Shown: one piece after another, positions 1-6,352 of the stretch
How positions within the stretch are numbered: the first letter of the stretch is position 1
Layout of the letters: every line of letters begins with the position of its first letter
Assembly: GCA_019410665.1 (NCBI GenBank)
Contig: DXSD01000037.1
Coordinates: forward strand, 5,643 to 18,663
Reading direction: 5' to 3'
DNA from: Fusobacterium sp.
GTDB lineage: Bacteria > Fusobacteriota > Fusobacteriia > Fusobacteriales > Fusobacteriaceae
DNA length: 13,021 nucleotides
Notes under the pieces: model-generated
Told to the model about the DNA's origin: nothing
What the model saw: the letters and a program-made list of their open reading frames with translations, nothing else
Database searches by the model: none
Program-made: the position numbers and the translations under genes

Positions 1-1
1 A

Positions 2-7
2 TATAAT
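2..7 (+). promoter_or_regulatory. Possible -10 box of dsdA promoter
   Basis: A TATAAT hexamer sits 49 bases before the dsdA GTG codon, which would give a leader of about 40 bases. The matching -35 box would lie outside the window, so only half of a promoter is visible. In sequence this AT-rich a single hexamer is weak evidence. Confidence 0.3.
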
Positions 8-56
8 TTAATTAGAAAAAAATTATTTGTTTATTATTATTTAAAAGGAGAAAAAA

Positions 57-1376
57 GTGAATAATTTAATTAAAAATAACTCAACAATAACAAAATTATC
101 AAATAAAGAGGAGATCGCTTGGATAAATCCTAAAGAGGTGAAATATAGTGAGTATGAGAAAAATCTTCCTATCTCTGATGAGGCTTTAAAAGATGCTGAA
201 GAGCGTTTAAAAAGATTTTCTTCATTTATAAAAATAGCTTTTCCTGAAACTATTGAAAGTAATGGTATTATAGAATCTCCATTAGTTCCTATATTTAATA
301 TGCAAAAAGCTTTAGAAGAAAAATATAATACTAATATTCCAGGAAAATTATATTTAAAAATGGATAGCCATCTTCCTGTAGCAGGTTCTATTAAAGCTAG
401 AGGTGGAGTATATGAGGTTTTAAAACATGCTGAAGATTTAGCAATTAATGCTGGGCTTTTATCATTAGAAGATGATTATTCTATTTTAGCAGATAAAAAA
501 TTTAAAGAATTTTTCTCAAAATATAAAATTCAAGTAGGTTCTACTGGGAATTTAGGATTAAGTATTGGTATTACTAGTGCTGCTTTAGGATTTGAAGTTA
601 TTGTTCATATGTCTGCTGATGCTAAACAATGGAAAAAAGATATGTTGAGATCAAAAGGTGTTACAGTTATAGAGTATGCTGATGATTATGGAAAAGCTGT
701 TGAAGAGGGAAGAAAAAATTCTGATGCTGATCCTATGAGTTACTTTATAGATGATGAAAAATCTCTAGATCTTTTCTTAGGCTATACAGTAGCTGCCTCT
801 AGATTAAAAAAACAATTTGATGAAAAAAATATTGTAATTGATGAAAAAAATCCATTAATAGTATATATTCCATGTGGAGTAGGAGGAGCTCCTGGTGGAG
901 TTGCCTATGGTTTAAAAAGAATTTTTAAAGAAAATGTACATATATTCTTTGTAGAACCAACTTTAGCCCCATGTATGATTTTAGGAATGGAATCTGGACT
1001 ACATGAAAAAATAAGTGTTCGTGATATTGGAATTACAGGAATTACTCATGCTGATGGATTAGCTGTTGGAAGACCTTCTGGTTTAGTAGGAAGAATTATG
1101 GATTCTATTTTAAGTGGGGAGTTTACTTTAGATGATTATAAACTTTATGATTATTTAAGGGTTTTAGATAAAAGTGAAAATATAAGAATAGAACCTTCTG
1201 CTTGTGCATCTTTTGAAGGTCCTATTCAACTTCTTAAAAAAGCTGAGACAAAAGAGTATATTGAGAAAAAAATAGGAAAAAATATTGAAAATTGCTATCA
1301 AATTTGTTGGGCAACTGGTGGAAGAATGGTTCCTAAAGAAGATATGGAAAATTTTCTAAATACGTATTTAAAATAA
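57..1376 (+). CDS. dsdA: D-serine ammonia-lyase (D-serine dehydratase)
   Basis: PLP enzyme of the cytoplasm that converts D-serine to pyruvate and ammonia, serving detoxification or use as carbon and nitrogen source. The 439 residues match the usual length (about 440 in E. coli DsdA). The PLP lysine is K113 in GSIKARGG, the substrate/cofactor loop GSTGN lies at 161-165, the glycine-rich phosphate loop CGVGGAPGG at 273-281, and the C-terminal WATGG motif closes the protein. These are DsdA-type rather than threonine-dehydratase motifs. The start is GTG at 57, chosen because AAGGAG (45-50) lies 6 bases upstream and no in-frame ATG precedes the conserved region sensibly. No dsdC regulator or dsdX transporter is visible. 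It converges on the CCA-adding gene with only 7 bases between the two stop codons. Confidence 0.95.
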   Translation: MNNLIKNNSTITKLSNKEEIAWINPKEVKYSEYEKNLPISDEALKDAEERLKRFSSFIKIAFPETIESNGIIESPLVPIFNMQKALEEKYNTNIPGKLYLKMDSHLPVAGSIKARGGVYEVLKHAEDLAINAGLLSLEDDYSILADKKFKEFFSKYKIQVGSTGNLGLSIGITSAALGFEVIVHMSADAKQWKKDMLRSKGVTVIEYADDYGKAVEEGRKNSDADPMSYFIDDEKSLDLFLGYTVAASRLKKQFDEKNIVIDEKNPLIVYIPCGVGGAPGGVAYGLKRIFKENVHIFFVEPTLAPCMILGMESGLHEKISVRDIGITGITHADGLAVGRPSGLVGRIMDSILSGEFTLDDYKLYDYLRVLDKSENIRIEPSACASFEGPIQLLKKAETKEYIEKKIGKNIENCYQICWATGGRMVPKEDMENFLNTYLK

Positions 1377-1383
1377 TAACTAC

Positions 1384-2583
1384 TTAAATATTAGAGTTTT
1401 TTATTAACTCTATGAGTTTTTCCCTAGTGTTATCTTGGGGAGATTCTATTACTCTTTCTAAGAGTAGATTTAAAATCTCCCCTATTTCCTTCCCTTTAAA
1501 ACCAAGTTCAATTAAATCTTTTCCTGAAATATTCAGATCTTTCAAGGAATAAGGAATGTTGTTTTTTAAGATATGGAAATAACACTCTTCCAATTTTTTT
1601 ATATCTATATTTTTAAATAAGTTTGAATTAATTTTTAATATTTCTATGTAGAGTTTTGTATCCTCTTTTTCTAAAAAATTCAACACTCTTTTCATAAAAA
1701 TACTCTCATCTTCTAGAATTTCCCTATTTAAAAAATTAATTAATTTACTAACTCTTTCAATACTTTTATTATCATACCTAAATTTATATAAAATATTTTT
1801 TACATCTTTTGTCTTATAAAATAATACAGCTAATCTAATTATTAAATCCTCATCTAATTTTTCTAAATTTTTCAATAAATGATTATTTTTAATATCTAAA
1901 TCTGGAAAAATCTCTTCTAAAATCTTATTTTCTGACATCAATTTTAAAATTTTAAAAGAATTCTTCCCAAGAAGAGTTTTATTTAACTCCTCTCTTAATC
2001 TTTCCATAGATAATTTTTTTAATAGAGATTTAGAAGCTTCTAATTTTTTAATAGTGATATCATCATATATCAAATCTTTTGTTGCCAAAAATCTAAAATA
2101 TCTCATTATTCTTAAGGGATCTTCTTCAACTCTTTGACTACAATCCCCTACAAATCTCAGATATTTTCTTTCTAAATCATCTTTTGAGAAAGGGTCACCA
2201 TAATAAAAATTTTCTCCATCATAAGCAATTGCATTAATAGTAAAATCTCTTCTTTTCAGATCTTCATAGATATTTTTAGTAAACTCTATATCCTGCTCTC
2301 TTCTATCTTTGGGAATTCCTTTATCTTGACGCATTTTAACTATTTCATAGGTTTCTTTGCCTATTTTTATCTGAATTATTCCAAAGGCTTTTCCTATCTC
2401 TTTAGGGGAATACTCTTTGAAAATTTTAAGTAACTTATCATACTCTATATCAGTAAGAAAATCACAATCTTTTGGATTTAATCCTAGAAAAATATCTCTA
2501 ATGAACCCTCCAACAATATACCCTTGCCCATTGCTCTGTAGAATATTTAAAATTAGACTAATATTTTTATCTAGTTTTATGAT
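1384..2583 (-). CDS. cca: CCA tRNA nucleotidyltransferase (class II), apparent ATC start
   Basis: Adds or repairs the 3' CCA end of tRNAs in the cytoplasm; class II nucleotidyltransferase, the family that also contains bacterial poly(A) polymerase. From ATC at 2583 the protein is 399 residues, the usual length for this family. The nucleotidyltransferase head has GGFIRD at 25-30 and the catalytic D39-C-D41 metal-binding pair, RRDFT at 111-115, and EDPLR at 154-158 (the base-recognition motif), followed by a helical tRNA-binding tail. The first in-frame ATG (2334) is residue 84 and would remove the whole catalytic centre, so it cannot be the true start. In frame upstream there is no ATG, GTG or TTG before the stop at 2613-2611; ATC at 2583 has a GAGG ribosome site 5 bases before it. 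Only 37 bases separate it from the threonine ammonia-lyase stop, so the two are probably co-transcribed. Discrimination from poly(A) polymerase rests on length and motifs only. Confidence 0.88.
   Translation of the reverse strand: MIKLDKNISLILNILQSNGQGYIVGGFIRDIFLGLNPKDCDFLTDIEYDKLLKIFKEYSPKEIGKAFGIIQIKIGKETYEIVKMRQDKGIPKDRREQDIEFTKNIYEDLKRRDFTINAIAYDGENFYYGDPFSKDDLERKYLRFVGDCSQRVEEDPLRIMRYFRFLATKDLIYDDITIKKLEASKSLLKKLSMERLREELNKTLLGKNSFKILKLMSENKILEEIFPDLDIKNNHLLKNLEKLDEDLIIRLAVLFYKTKDVKNILYKFRYDNKSIERVSKLINFLNREILEDESIFMKRVLNFLEKEDTKLYIEILKINSNLFKNIDIKKLEECYFHILKNNIPYSLKDLNISGKDLIELGFKGKEIGEILNLLLERVIESPQDNTREKLIELIKNSNI
1392..1421 (+). terminator. Possible terminator of dsdA inside cca 3' end
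   Basis: TAGAGTT (1392-1398) pairs with AACTCTA (1406-1412) around a 7-base loop, and a run of five T follows at 1417-1421. It lies 15 bases after the dsdA stop and within the last codons of the oppositely transcribed cca gene. The stem is short and AT-rich and the T run is offset by 4 bases, so the call is tentative. Confidence 0.35.
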
Positions 2584-2594
2584 TGTTTCCTCAC
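2581..2594 (-). promoter_or_regulatory. Ribosome binding site and non-standard ATC start of cca
   Basis: On the minus strand GTGAGG (2594-2589) is followed after 5 bases by ATC (2583-2581), then ATA. There is no standard start codon between the in-frame stop at 2613-2611 and the GGFIRD motif. ATC as start gives the best spacing and a family-typical length; ATA at 2580 or a sequencing error (ATG read as ATC) are the alternatives. Confidence 0.5.
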
Positions 2595-2620
2595 TTTCGT
2601 TATTAAAATTTTACTTAGGA

Positions 2621-3823
2621 TTATTTTAATTCATAACCAGCTTCTTTTATTTTAGCAATTACACTATCTCTATGAGCCATATCACTACATTCTATAACTA
2701 AAGTTACCTCTTGCATTGTTATTCCCAAGTCACCATTATACATACTTTGAGTAATGTGAAGTATGTTTGCTCTATTTGCTGTTAAAAGTCCTAAAAGTTT
2801 TTCTACTTCTCCAAATCTATCATGAACTTTAACTTTAAATTGATATCTTCTACCTTTATTAATTAAAGCTCTATTTAAAACTCTCTCTACCAAGTTTATA
2901 TCTATATTTCCTCCAGATACTACAGCACAAACTTTTCTTCCTTTGCATTGAACTTTTCCTGCTAAAATTGCTGCTAATGGTGTTGCTCCAGCTCCTTCAG
3001 CTACAACTTTACTTCTTTCTATTAAAAATAGTATTGCATCTGCTATCTCTGCTTCTGAAACTGTTACTACCTCATCTACATATTTTTTTACTAACTCCAA
3101 TGTTTTACATCCTACTTTTTTTACTGCTATACCATCAGCAATAGTAGGTTTTGCACATATTTCACAACACTCTCCTTGAGCTAGTGCCTCTGTCATAGAT
3201 GCAGCATTTTCAGATTCAACTCCTATCACTCTTACATTAGGATTTATTGATTTTATAGCAGTAGCTATTCCTGCTAGTATTCCTCCTCCACCAATGGGAA
3301 CTAAAACTGTGTCTATGTCAATTGCATCTTCTAAAATTTCTAATCCAATTGTTCCTTGCCCAGCTATTACATCTTCATCATCAAAGGGATGTAAAAAGAT
3401 AGCACCAGTTTCTTTTTGAATCTCACAAGCTTTTGCAAAAGCGTCATCATATACGGTTCCATGTAAAACGACTTCAGCTCCATACCCTTTTGTTGCAGCT
3501 ACTTTTGCTATTGGAGCTGTTTCTGGCATCACTATAGTGGATTTTATTCCTTGAGCAGTTGCTCCTAAAGCTATTCCTTGAGCATGGTTTCCAGCTGAAG
3601 ATGCTATTACACCTCTTTTCTTTTCCTCTTCAGTCAAGTTTGCTATTCTGTTTAAAGCTCCTCTTATTTTGAAAGAACCTGTTTTTTGAAGATTTTCTAA
3701 TTTAAAATAAATTTTTCCTCCTAACTCTTTTTCCAATGTAGGACATTCAATTAGAGGAGTTCTTTTAATTGAGTTTTGAATTGTTGCTTTAGCTTTTTTT
3801 ATACTTTCTAACGTTACAGCCAT
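2621..3823 (-). CDS. tdcB: Threonine ammonia-lyase with C-terminal ACT domain
   Basis: PLP enzyme that deaminates L-threonine (and usually L-serine) to 2-oxobutyrate (or pyruvate) and ammonia in the cytoplasm. K52 in SFKIRGA is the PLP lysine, SSAGNHAQG (75-83) contacts substrate, GGGG (178-181) binds the phosphate, and about 326-400 forms a single ACT-like regulatory domain. At 400 residues it is the medium form: longer than E. coli TdcB (329), shorter than two-ACT biosynthetic IlvA. No branched-chain amino acid genes are near and a deaminase (dsdA) is, so a catabolic role feeding propionate formation is inferred; some databases would name it ilvA. Ribosome site AAGGAGG (3836-3830) lies 6 bases before the ATG. 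A CCxxC cluster (C219, C220, C223) is an oddity. Confidence 0.92.
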   Translation of the reverse strand: MAVTLESIKKAKATIQNSIKRTPLIECPTLEKELGGKIYFKLENLQKTGSFKIRGALNRIANLTEEEKKRGVIASSAGNHAQGIALGATAQGIKSTIVMPETAPIAKVAATKGYGAEVVLHGTVYDDAFAKACEIQKETGAIFLHPFDDEDVIAGQGTIGLEILEDAIDIDTVLVPIGGGGILAGIATAIKSINPNVRVIGVESENAASMTEALAQGECCEICAKPTIADGIAVKKVGCKTLELVKKYVDEVVTVSEAEIADAILFLIERSKVVAEGAGATPLAAILAGKVQCKGRKVCAVVSGGNIDINLVERVLNRALINKGRRYQFKVKVHDRFGEVEKLLGLLTANRANILHITQSMYNGDLGITMQEVTLVIECSDMAHRDSVIAKIKEAGYELK

Positions 3824-3873
3824 ACTTTTCCTCCTTCAAGAGATAAACTAAATTTATATCTATTTATATATTA

Positions 3874-3902
3874 ATTATAATCTTATAATTCATTTTAGTC
3901 AA
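3874..3902 (-). promoter_or_regulatory. Promoter of threonine ammonia-lyase
   Basis: On the minus strand TTGACT (3902-3897) and TATAAT (3879-3874) are separated by exactly 17 bases, a near-perfect housekeeping sigma promoter. The predicted transcript would begin near 3867, giving a leader of about 45 bases. It makes tdcB and cca independent of the upstream two-component genes. Confidence 0.75.
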
Positions 3903-4094
3903 ATTCAGTACTGTTTTCAATCTAATTTTTATAAAAAATTGTCTTTCATAGATATAGTAAAATAATATTATCCACATCTATTATTACTTAAATATATACA
4001 TATGTTTATCTATTGAAAAAAGCTGTTTTTACATTAAAGACTTTTCTTTTTTTGTTTTATTATTATCCTAATTTTTTTCTTTTTTTATATATTA

Positions 4095-4112
4095 ATTATT
4101 TAATTAAATAAT
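4095..4112. repeat. 18-bp perfect AT-only palindrome in intergenic gap
   Basis: ATTATTTAATTAAATAAT reads the same on both strands and lies 3 bases past the stop of the response regulator. It contains no G or C and is followed, in the direction of the regulator's transcript, by A-rich rather than T-rich sequence, so it is not a convincing intrinsic terminator. The rest of the 280-base gap (about 3837-4115) holds the tdcB promoter and homopolymer-rich sequence, with no gene or structured RNA that I can see. Confidence 0.4.
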
Positions 4113-4115
4113 GTT

Positions 4116-4736
4116 TTAATTATTTAAAATATATTTATTTTTAGGACGTCCAATTTTTCCATAAACAATCTCCATACTAGCTTTTTTCATATCCACAAGA
4201 TATCCCATATATCTATTAGTAGTTTTAGGAGCTAATCCTGTAAGCTCGGAAATTTCTTCAATAGTTAAATACTCATTAATTCCCTTTAATTTTTCTTCAA
4301 TTAGAGATATTGTATTTTCATTTATTCCTTTTCTATATTCTAAATTAAGATCTTCTTTATTTTTTATAGAATTTTTTAGGTGTACATTAACTCTAGAGTA
4401 TAAATCTAAAACTTTTATTGGTTTAATAGCAAAATCATTTGCTCCAACTTCAAAAAACTTTTCAGCAATTTTCTCTTCTCCTTCAATGGTTAAAGCTATT
4501 ATAGGTACAGTTGGGTTAATCTGTCTAATTAATTTTACCCCCATAATACCATTTATATAAGGTAAGTTATAATCAATTATTATAATATCTATATTTTTCT
4601 CTCTACTATTTAAAAATTTTAAAGCCTCTTCAACATTTAATGCTGTAAAAACTTCCCAATCTTTTAATTTAAAAAACTCTGAAATAGCAAATAATATATC
4701 CTCTGAATCATCAATTATCAAAATTTTATTACTCAT
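4116..4736 (-). CDS. Response regulator with CitB/DcuR-like DNA-binding domain
   Basis: Cytoplasmic transcription factor of a two-component system. Receiver domain about 1-122: acidic pocket D9-D10, phosphoacceptor D55 in IIIIDYNLP, T83, and K105 followed by P106, all intact. A helical linker leads to a winged-helix output at about 155-206, where EISELTGLAPKTTNRYMGYL is the helix-turn-helix and the ending YGKIGRPKNKY resembles the GRPxYRY ending of CitB/DcuR regulators. The start at ATG 4736 gives 206 residues; it overlaps the kinase stop by 8 bases and has GGGAGAG about 7 bases upstream. A TTG further up at 4757 is less likely. Translationally coupled to the kinase. Targets are not shown by the sequence; the divergent ggt operon is the obvious candidate. 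Confidence 0.87.
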   Translation of the reverse strand: MSNKILIIDDSEDILFAISEFFKLKDWEVFTALNVEEALKFLNSREKNIDIIIIDYNLPYINGIMGVKLIRQINPTVPIIALTIEGEEKIAEKFFEVGANDFAIKPIKVLDLYSRVNVHLKNSIKNKEDLNLEYRKGINENTISLIEEKLKGINEYLTIEEISELTGLAPKTTNRYMGYLVDMKKASMEIVYGKIGRPKNKYILNN

Positions 4737-6114
4737 TCTTAAAACTCTCCCTTCCAAATATTAAATAAAATTTTGTTCCTTTCCCTTTATGACTTCTTAT
4801 AGCAATTTTTCCATTATGTTCCTCTATTACAGTTTTTACAAAATTAAGTCCTATGCCACTAGATTTTTTAGTAGAGTATCCCTTTTCAAAAATACTCTTA
4901 ATCTGTGCTTTTTCCATTCCTATTCCATTATCTTCAATAGTTATAACTAAATAATTTATATAGTGTTTTACTCTAATAATAATTTCTGGTGTTTCAACTT
5001 CTAATGTTGCTTCATAAGCATTTACTATTAAATTAGTTATTGCTCTTGCAAAAACTATTTTATTTATTTTTAACTTTGTTTTTGGAGCTAAATTATAAAA
5101 TTTTATTTTTTCTATGCTTTTATGAGTAGAAAGATAAGAAAAGATAAAATTAAATATCTCTTCTATTTTAACATAGTTTTGTTTCTCTTGTCTTAAAATT
5201 TCAGAAATCATAATATTACATCTTTCTAAAGAGTTTTGTATTCTATTATAATATTCAAGCTTTTTCTTATTCTCTTCTCCTATACTTAATATCTCTATTA
5301 AAGTTCCTATAGAAAAAAGAGGAGTTTTTAAATCATGTACTAAATATTGAATCTCCTTTAAATATCTATTTTCAGTTTCTTGAATAGCTAATTCTGAAAA
5401 AGCCTCTGACATCTCTTTTTCTTTTTGATAAATTTTTTTAGTTTTTTCCTGATTTAAAAATATTAATAATAACGAAATTGAAAAACTAAAGAATAAAAAG
5501 AAAGTAAAAAAACCAATCATATCTAATAAAAAAGTTGCATCTAACAGTTCTGCTATTGCCTTGAGATCAAAAAAAACTTCTCCAGCATTTCTATAATCTA
5601 AAACAGAAAAATATTTAGTTATATCTAGCCATTGAATCCCAATAAATATCAAAAAAAGGACAATATTTCTTTTGAAAAGGGATATAATTTTAAATTTTCT
5701 CATTGAGTGTAAAGATATATACATCATCTCTAAAATGGCAACTTTTCCAAAATAATAATCCATATCATAATGAAATTTATAAATTAAAAAATATATAATC
5801 TGAATTAGAGTAAATCCAAGTATAATATTTAAAAATCTTTTTTCCTTTTCTTTTATTTTTATTACTATTGAGTCCATAAATAAGAAAACTGAAAAAAATA
5901 TTGGAAAAGATTTTATTGTGTTAAAAAATACTAAATAAGAAGCTGAATAGGTTAAATATTCTACACTCCATAAATCAATAGCTTTTATCAAATAATCATA
6001 ACTACTAAAAATATATGGTAATAAAAAAATAGGAAAAATAATACTAAAAATAACCATTACTATTCCTAAGATAAGTTCTTTTTTATAAAATCTTATTTTA
6101 AAATATTTCTTCAT
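4729..6114 (-). CDS. Multi-pass membrane sensor histidine kinase
   Basis: Inner-membrane kinase that should phosphorylate the overlapping response regulator. About six hydrophobic segments occupy residues 14-220 (clearest at 14-36, 56-80, 94-113, 150-164, 197-220), with no recognisable periplasmic PAS or Cache sensor domain. A charged linker, probably a coiled coil (221-255), precedes the H box with H260 in HDLKTPL, then the N box NLIVNAYEA (361-369), G1 DNGIGM (395-400) and G2 SSGIGL (418-423). All catalytic motifs are present. I start at ATG 6114 (461 residues); an in-frame TTG at 6138 adds 8 residues, and the GGGGTGAG ribosome-like site is rather far (12 bases) from the ATG, so the start is uncertain. 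Signal unknown; multi-helix sensors of this type often sense through the membrane or a partner transporter (inference). Confidence 0.88.
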   Translation of the reverse strand: MKKYFKIRFYKKELILGIVMVIFSIIFPIFLLPYIFSSYDYLIKAIDLWSVEYLTYSASYLVFFNTIKSFPIFFSVFLFMDSIVIKIKEKEKRFLNIILGFTLIQIIYFLIYKFHYDMDYYFGKVAILEMMYISLHSMRKFKIISLFKRNIVLFLIFIGIQWLDITKYFSVLDYRNAGEVFFDLKAIAELLDATFLLDMIGFFTFFLFFSFSISLLLIFLNQEKTKKIYQKEKEMSEAFSELAIQETENRYLKEIQYLVHDLKTPLFSIGTLIEILSIGEENKKKLEYYNRIQNSLERCNIMISEILRQEKQNYVKIEEIFNFIFSYLSTHKSIEKIKFYNLAPKTKLKINKIVFARAITNLIVNAYEATLEVETPEIIIRVKHYINYLVITIEDNGIGMEKAQIKSIFEKGYSTKKSSGIGLNFVKTVIEEHNGKIAIRSHKGKGTKFYLIFGRESFKNE

Positions 6115-6164
6115 TTTTATTAAAATCTCACCCCACAAAAAGACTTCTTAACTGTATATTTATA

Positions 6165-6193
6165 TATATAGTACAAATAATAAAAAAAATCAA
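6165..6193 (-). promoter_or_regulatory. Promoter of the two-component operon
   Basis: On the minus strand TTGATT (6193-6188) and TATATA (6170-6165) are 17 bases apart, placed about 50 bases before the kinase start. Good spacing but AT-rich boxes, so moderate certainty. It is divergent from the ggt promoter in the same gap. Confidence 0.5.
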
Positions 6194-6223
6194 TGTTTAA
6201 AATGAAATTTATTAATATTTTGA

Positions 6224-6250
6224 GAGAAAAAAGAGAAAAAAGAGAAATAT
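6224..6250 (+). repeat. Three tandem 9-bp repeats in divergent promoter region
   Basis: GAGAAAAAA occurs at 6224-6232 and again at 6233-6241, followed by a partial copy GAGAAATAT at 6242-6250. The array ends about 10 bases before the candidate ggt -35 box. Direct repeats of this kind at this place are typical of response-regulator binding sites, but no binding specificity is shown by sequence. Confidence 0.55.
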
Positions 6251-6260
6251 GTATTTTAAA

Positions 6261-6290
6261 TTTACTTTTTAAAAAAATATAGTATATTAT
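6261..6290 (+). promoter_or_regulatory. Candidate promoter of the ggt operon
   Basis: TTTACT (6261-6266) is followed by TATATT (6283-6288, spacing 16) or TATTAT (6285-6290, spacing 18). Neither spacing is the optimal 17, which would suit an activated promoter. The leader to the ATG at 6353 would be about 55 bases, with a strong AAGGAGGGG ribosome site at 6337-6345. Confidence 0.45.
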
Positions 6291-6352
6291 TATTAGAATA
6301 AATGAATTAAAATAATTTAAAAAGTTCGTTTATAGTAAGGAGGGGTTTATTA

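Noticed and set aside
1384..2334. CCA-adding enzyme as a truncated 316-residue gene or pseudogene starting at ATG 2334
   Set aside because: The same frame continues upstream without a stop through the complete catalytic head (GGFIRD, DCD), so the gene is intact and only the start codon is unusual.
2417..2629. 70-residue plus-strand open frame
   Set aside because: It lies antisense to the N-terminal catalytic part of cca, which is in a good family-matching frame; no ribosome site and no plausible protein.
4095..4112. Palindrome as terminator of the response regulator gene
   Set aside because: The stem has no G or C and the transcript downstream is A-rich, not U-rich.
3837..4115. Riboswitch, small RNA or short gene in the gap upstream of tdcB
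   Set aside because: The sequence is dominated by A/T homopolymers; I found only the tdcB promoter and no G/C-containing stem set or open frame with a ribosome site.
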